Source: Cyclostephanos tholiformis
Lineage: Eukaryota > Bacillariophyta > Thalassiosirophyceae > Thalassiosirales > Thalassiosiraceae
Length of the DNA: 10,749 bases
Reading direction: 5' to 3'
Assembly (NCBI GenBank): GCA_036939975.1
Contig: JALLPB010001214.1
Coordinates: 1 to 10,749 of the forward strand
The notes beneath the pieces are model-generated. The model did no database searches and was not told where the DNA came from. It saw nothing but the letters and a program-made list of their open reading frames with translations. The translations under genes were made by a program, and so were the position numbers. Shown piece by piece: positions 7,844 to 10,749 of this stretch. Within the stretch, counting starts at the first letter, position 1; every line of letters starts with the position of its first letter.

Positions 7844-8008
7844 TTTTGTCCTATCTCCTTGTTGGTCAGGGTCGATATAGGGCCCCTATTTGTAGAACCC
7901 CCAAAATACTAATAACACCCCCTTATCGACCAGCCAGGTCAATTCTGANGTGTGTCACATGTAAATTACGTACTGTTTGGTACGTAATTGGGATAAGGAG
8001 ATACAAAG
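7844..8008. repeat. Nested inverted repeats, possible MITE-like element
   Basis: Outer arms: TATCTCCTT (7852-7860) and AAGGAGATA (7995-8003) are perfect complements, and both are followed outward by similar CAAA/TTTG sequence with a small gap. Next pair: GGTCGATA (7870-7877) and TATCGACC (7924-7931). Also present are the palindrome ATAGGG-C-CCCTAT (7877-7889) and the long hairpin at 7964-7989. Short length, no coding capacity and imperfect terminal inverted repeats suggest a small non-autonomous transposon. No clear target-site duplication was found. Confidence 0.4.
7964..7989. repeat. Perfect 10-bp inverted repeat with 6-base loop
   Basis: AATTACGTAC (7964-7973), loop TGTTTG, then GTACGTAATT (7980-7989). 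Each arm contains the ACGT core bound by bZIP factors, so this could be a double operator, a DNA or RNA hairpin, or part of a mobile element. It lies about 100-150 bp upstream of the Maf-gene start. Confidence 0.7.
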
Positions 8009-8061
8009 CAACACGTCCCTCGGTCTGTCTCTCGCCACAATCTCACACAAGAACAAACAAC

Positions 8062-8083
8062 CACACACACACACACACACACA
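8062..8083. repeat. CA dinucleotide microsatellite (11 units)
   Basis: An uninterrupted CA run just upstream of the possible start codons at 8088 and 8115, probably within the 5' untranslated region. A second short CA run follows at 8092-8100. Confidence 0.9.
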
Positions 8084-8114
8084 TCATATGGTACACACAC
8101 AAAACGATGATGAT

Positions 8115-9740
8115 ATGATCACTTCGTGGATCCGCCATCGCCGCCGCCATCTACTGTGCACGATAGGCACGCTATTGCACGCGACGGGCCCATCCCGTTC
8201 TTCTCCTTCCTCGTCGTCGTCGTTTACTACTACTACTACTACTACATCATTGTTCCTCGCCCCCCCAGTACTACTACCCCGTGGCCATCGTCGTGGCCTT
8301 CGTCGTCATTCCCTCGCATCATCCTCGTCGGTCGGGGGATCCTCCCCGTCGTTCGTCTCGACGCACTCGTTCGATCGTCGTCATCGTCGTCATTTCGGGG
8401 GCGAATCTTCATCCTCCTCCTCCTCCTCCTCCTCCTCGTACGGGATATTCGCTCGATCCTCCCCCACGAGGATGTCCGCCCCGGGGGGGAATGATGGTAA
8501 CGTCCGCATCGACGACGTACCGAACGATGACGGGGAATTGTCCGAGACCGAGAGGGCATCGATATCCCTCGCATCGCGACGGCTCGACCTGTACAACGCG
8601 CGCGAGGTCGATCCATTCATGGCGCTATTCTCGGACGATGTCGTGGTCACCGACTCAATAACGGGGAATATCATCGCGAGTAACAGGGAGGAGATGCGAC
8701 CCAGATACGTCGAGCGATTCGAATCGTCGCCCGTTCGATGCGAATTGATTAGCCGCACGGTCCTGGAAAACGTCGTGATCGATAGGGAGGTAATTACGGG
8801 TTTGCCGAACGGGGCCGCGGCGGACGTCATCGCGACGTACGTGTGCGATATCGAGGGGGACGTGATAAAGCGCGTATCCTTCGTGTGGCACGATCGGACC
8901 ATATCGGCGGAACTCGTCGTTGACGACGACGACGACGACGACGACGAAGACGGCAAACCGACCGCCTCGGCCTCGGACGGGGATGGGAACGACGACGTCG
9001 TCGTCGTCGTCGATGCGCTGACTCGCATCGGACTGCCATCCCCCCTCATCCTCGGTTCGGCGTCGTACACGCGCAGATCGATACTATCGGAAATGAACGT
9101 GCCGTACGTCAGGGTGGTACGTCCCATCGACGAATGCGAATTCGGGGATAGGAGTGGGAACGTCGACGAATTGGTCGCGACTCTCGCGCACGCCAAGATG
9201 GATCGCCTGATCGACGAGATACGCGTCGGCAATTGCGACGACGAGCTGTCGTCGTCGTCGATCTCGGCGTCGTCTTCGGGGGGGAAGGTGGGACGCGTCG
9301 TGGATGACATTCCGGGACGGTACGGATTCGTTATACTCACGGCCGATCAGGTGGTAACGCACGGCGATCGGATACTCGAGAAGCCGACTTCCATCGAGGA
9401 GGCGCGGGAGTTCGTGATGGGATACGCCGACGGCACACCGGTAACGACGCACGGCGCGTGCGTCATCGCGCATCATCCCAGTGGACATCGCGTGCACGGC
9501 ATCGATACGGCGTCGGTGTACTTCGATGCGTCCTTGGCGGGATGCGACCTCGTCGATCGTCTATTGGGCGCCGGAGAGCCAATATTGGGATGCGCGGGGG
9601 GATTGATGATCGAGCACCCGTACGTGAGGGAGCACGTCGTGAGGATCGACGGCACGGAAGATAGCGTAATGGGCCTGAGCAAGGACCTCGTGGAGAGATT
9701 GCTGCTTGAGTTGAGGGAGAAGTTGGACGGTGTCGAGTGA
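8115..9740 (+). CDS. SnoaL/NTF2-like domain fused to a Maf-type nucleotide pyrophosphatase
   Basis: A 541-residue single-exon protein. Maf enzymes hydrolyse non-canonical or modified nucleoside triphosphates. The ATG at 8115 (G at -3) gives an Arg-rich, acid-free N-terminus MITSWIRHRRRHLLCTIG that suits an organelle presequence; the ATG at 8088 is possible and adds MVHTQNDDD. Residues about 15-135 are Ser/Thr/Arg-rich low complexity. Residues about 147-262 resemble SnoaL-like NTF2 folds (LDLYNAREVDPFMALFSDDV, then YVERFESSPVRCE, VIDREVITGLP, VIKRVSF). A linker with eight Asp follows. Residues about 308-540 are the Maf domain: LGSASYTRR, PIDE, LAHAK, TADQVV, EKPTS, GIDTASVYF, AGGLMIEHP and DSVMGL, close to plant Maf-like proteins, with the catalytic Asp and Lys positions present. 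A Ser-rich insert interrupts the Maf domain near 9245-9290. It converges with the WDR55 gene. Confidence 0.88.
   Translation: MITSWIRHRRRHLLCTIGTLLHATGPSRSSPSSSSSFTTTTTTTSLFLAPPVLLPRGHRRGLRRHSLASSSSVGGSSPSFVSTHSFDRRHRRHFGGESSSSSSSSSSSYGIFARSSPTRMSAPGGNDGNVRIDDVPNDDGELSETERASISLASRRLDLYNAREVDPFMALFSDDVVVTDSITGNIIASNREEMRPRYVERFESSPVRCELISRTVLENVVIDREVITGLPNGAAADVIATYVCDIEGDVIKRVSFVWHDRTISAELVVDDDDDDDDEDGKPTASASDGDGNDDVVVVVDALTRIGLPSPLILGSASYTRRSILSEMNVPYVRVVRPIDECEFGDRSGNVDELVATLAHAKMDRLIDEIRVGNCDDELSSSSISASSSGGKVGRVVDDIPGRYGFVILTADQVVTHGDRILEKPTSIEEAREFVMGYADGTPVTTHGACVIAHHPSGHRVHGIDTASVYFDASLAGCDLVDRLLGAGEPILGCAGGLMIEHPYVREHVVRIDGTEDSVMGLSKDLVERLLLELREKLDGVE
8225..8437. repeat. Triplet repeats in the 5' coding part of the Maf gene
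   Basis: TAC repeats at about 8225-8244 are read as Thr (ACT), and TCC repeats at about 8412-8437 as Ser. They encode most of the disordered leader and keep the frame open, also on the opposite strand. Confidence 0.85.
8922..9011. repeat. GAC repeat followed by complementary GTC repeat
   Basis: Eight GAC units (8922-8945) encode Asp8, and a GACGACGTCGTC palindrome leading into GTC units (8991-9011) encodes a Val run. The two arms are complementary and about 50 bases apart, so the linker could fold into a long hairpin in the mRNA or single-stranded DNA. Confidence 0.8.
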
Positions 9741-9845
9741 ATGCCCATCGCGTGCTAGAGTATTGTAGGAGAGGAATAGATTGACGAATAGCCCCCAACG
9801 AGAAGACAATAATAATTGGTGATAACGATTTTTCATTTATATATC

Positions 9846-10749
9846 TCAAAGATCGGAAAAGAACGATTCGTTCTCCGTCTTGAATATTTTATCCCTCTTT
9901 TTCGGAATGCCACCATCACCACTATCATCAGAATCGTCGGCATCGTCGTCGTCCGTCGCCATCCTCATCTTCGTCCATATCCTCCCAACCGTCCTCGCTG
10001 TCCACGTCCGCCTTGCATCTCGTCGCATTATTAGCCTTCGCCGTCGTGGTGGCCTTAACGGTCGTAGTCTCCTCTCGCATATCACTGTCGTTACCGCCAT
10101 CATCGTCATCTTCCTCGTCATCGTCATTCAGGAGTGATGCATCCCACAAGCGTATGTACTCGTCGTGACTTATGCTGCCCACCATCTTCCTACCGTTGCT
10201 CCACTTCATGTCCTCTACCGGGAAACCATCGTGACTACCCAACACCCCCAGTAGCATATTCGGCAATATCTGCACCGCGCGTACCAATCCATCCGAGCTC
10301 CCCGTGAGTACCGTATCCTCGTCGACCTTCAGGAGCGCATCGATGGACTGCGGATGTCCCGGATACCGATCGGATATGTCCGACCACCGCCCGTACGAGA
10401 AGAGGCAAAGCGTGCCACCCTGGGTACCACAGAGCACCCTCTTGGATCGTTTCATCGGCAATACGCTTAGCAATTCGTCCTCCTGATTGTCGGACCGGGC
10501 GTATCCGTGACTTTCCCACGACGTCGCATCCCTCTTATGGCGGGCGTCGTCGTCGTCGTCGTCGTACGTGTCCGTGAACGCGACGCAACGCGACGTATTG
10601 GCCCGACGAACGTATTGCAGATCGAAAACGCTCAACGTGCCATCGCCGGACGTGGCGAATAATAACATGCCATCATCGCTCGATACGATATCGGATATGT
10701 AATCCGTATTGACCCTCCAATGCTGCACGCACCCGGGGGGCAATTTCAT
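9846..10749 (-). CDS. WDR55/Jip5-type WD40 protein, partial, with a frame break
   Basis: The family acts in the nucleolus in 60S ribosome-subunit maturation. The gene runs off the right edge; the Met codon at 10749-10747 is probably internal, because the first WD repeats of the family are missing. Recognisable blocks in order: LLFATSGDGTLSVFDLQYVR, VLCGTQGGTLCLFSYGRWSD, TVLTGSSDGLVRAVQILPN, LGSHDGFPVEDMKWS and HDEYIRLWD, all matching WDR55 repeats. An acidic, low-complexity tail follows. In this frame the tail degenerates to Arg-rich sequence and stops at 9928. In another reverse-strand frame the tail continues as acidic residues, then IPKKRDKIFKTENESFFSDL and a TGA at 9846-9848, a basic 'FF.DL' ending typical of this family. 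The frames meet in a GAC-rich stretch near 9951-9960, where one extra base would explain the break. Sequencing error, true frameshift or polymorphism cannot be separated here. Confidence 0.85.

Larger units (their letters stand above)
7530..8087. other. Divergent spacer between GAPDH and SnoaL-Maf genes
   Basis: This spacer must hold both promoters. The GAPDH side (7530-7740) is A/T-rich with A-runs, C/A-rich patches and a G-run (7755-7760). The middle (about 7844-8008) carries the nested inverted repeats listed separately. The Maf side ends in a C/A-rich leader. No tRNA, rRNA or protein gene was seen. Base 7949 is undetermined. Confidence 0.6.

Noticed and set aside
7977..8087. Upstream extension of the Maf frame from a TTG
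   Set aside because: There is no ATG, and it reads through the hairpin and CA microsatellite. The His/Thr repeats are an artefact of the CA run.
8390..9340. Reverse-strand open frame of 316 codons
   Set aside because: It is kept open by triplet repeats and GC-rich codons of the SnoaL-Maf gene and shows no recognisable motif.

Overview
The window looks like nuclear DNA from a stramenopile alga, most likely a centric diatom. I infer this from several signs: spliceosomal introns of about 120-170 bp with GT..AG ends, GC-rich coding regions separated by AT-richer spacers, many runs of Ser and Asp in proteins, a gag-like retroelement fragment of the kind common in diatoms, and a T7-type primase-helicase (Twinkle) that keeps its primase half. 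One base (7949) is undetermined.

Layout, left to right. Positions 1-1041 hold a strong hairpin and a gag-like retrotransposon reading frame whose recognisable part ends at a 16-bp tandem repeat (930-977). Positions 995-1168 are the probable promoter of the next gene and contain an E2F-type site. Positions 1169-4565 (+, three exons) encode a complete Twinkle-type organellar DNA primase-helicase. A coding-looking stretch behind a good splice acceptor (4652-4794) may be an alternative last exon. Positions 4795-6141 are an AT-rich island with one small, unrecognised coiled-coil protein (5312-5938, +), flanked by a 14-bp direct repeat.

Positions 6142-7529 (-, three exons) encode a complete NAD-type glyceraldehyde-3-phosphate dehydrogenase whose C-terminal half resembles bacterial ArsJ-associated enzymes. 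Positions 7530-8114 are a divergent spacer with a nest of inverted repeats and a CA microsatellite. Positions 8115-9740 (+, one exon) encode a protein joining a SnoaL/NTF2-like domain to a Maf-type nucleotide pyrophosphatase, behind an Arg-rich N-terminus that may be a targeting peptide. Positions 9846-10749 (-) hold the 3' part of a WDR55/Jip5-type ribosome-biogenesis WD40 gene that runs off the right edge and shows a one-base frame break near 9954.

The genes look like independent eukaryotic housekeeping loci and not an operon or a defence-type cluster: organellar DNA replication, central carbon metabolism, nucleotide-pool sanitation and 60S ribosome assembly. The points most worth following are the SnoaL-Maf fusion, the possible alternative Twinkle terminus with its E2F-like promoter site, the unusual GAPDH class and the WDR55 frame break. 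I saw no convincing new multi-gene system.
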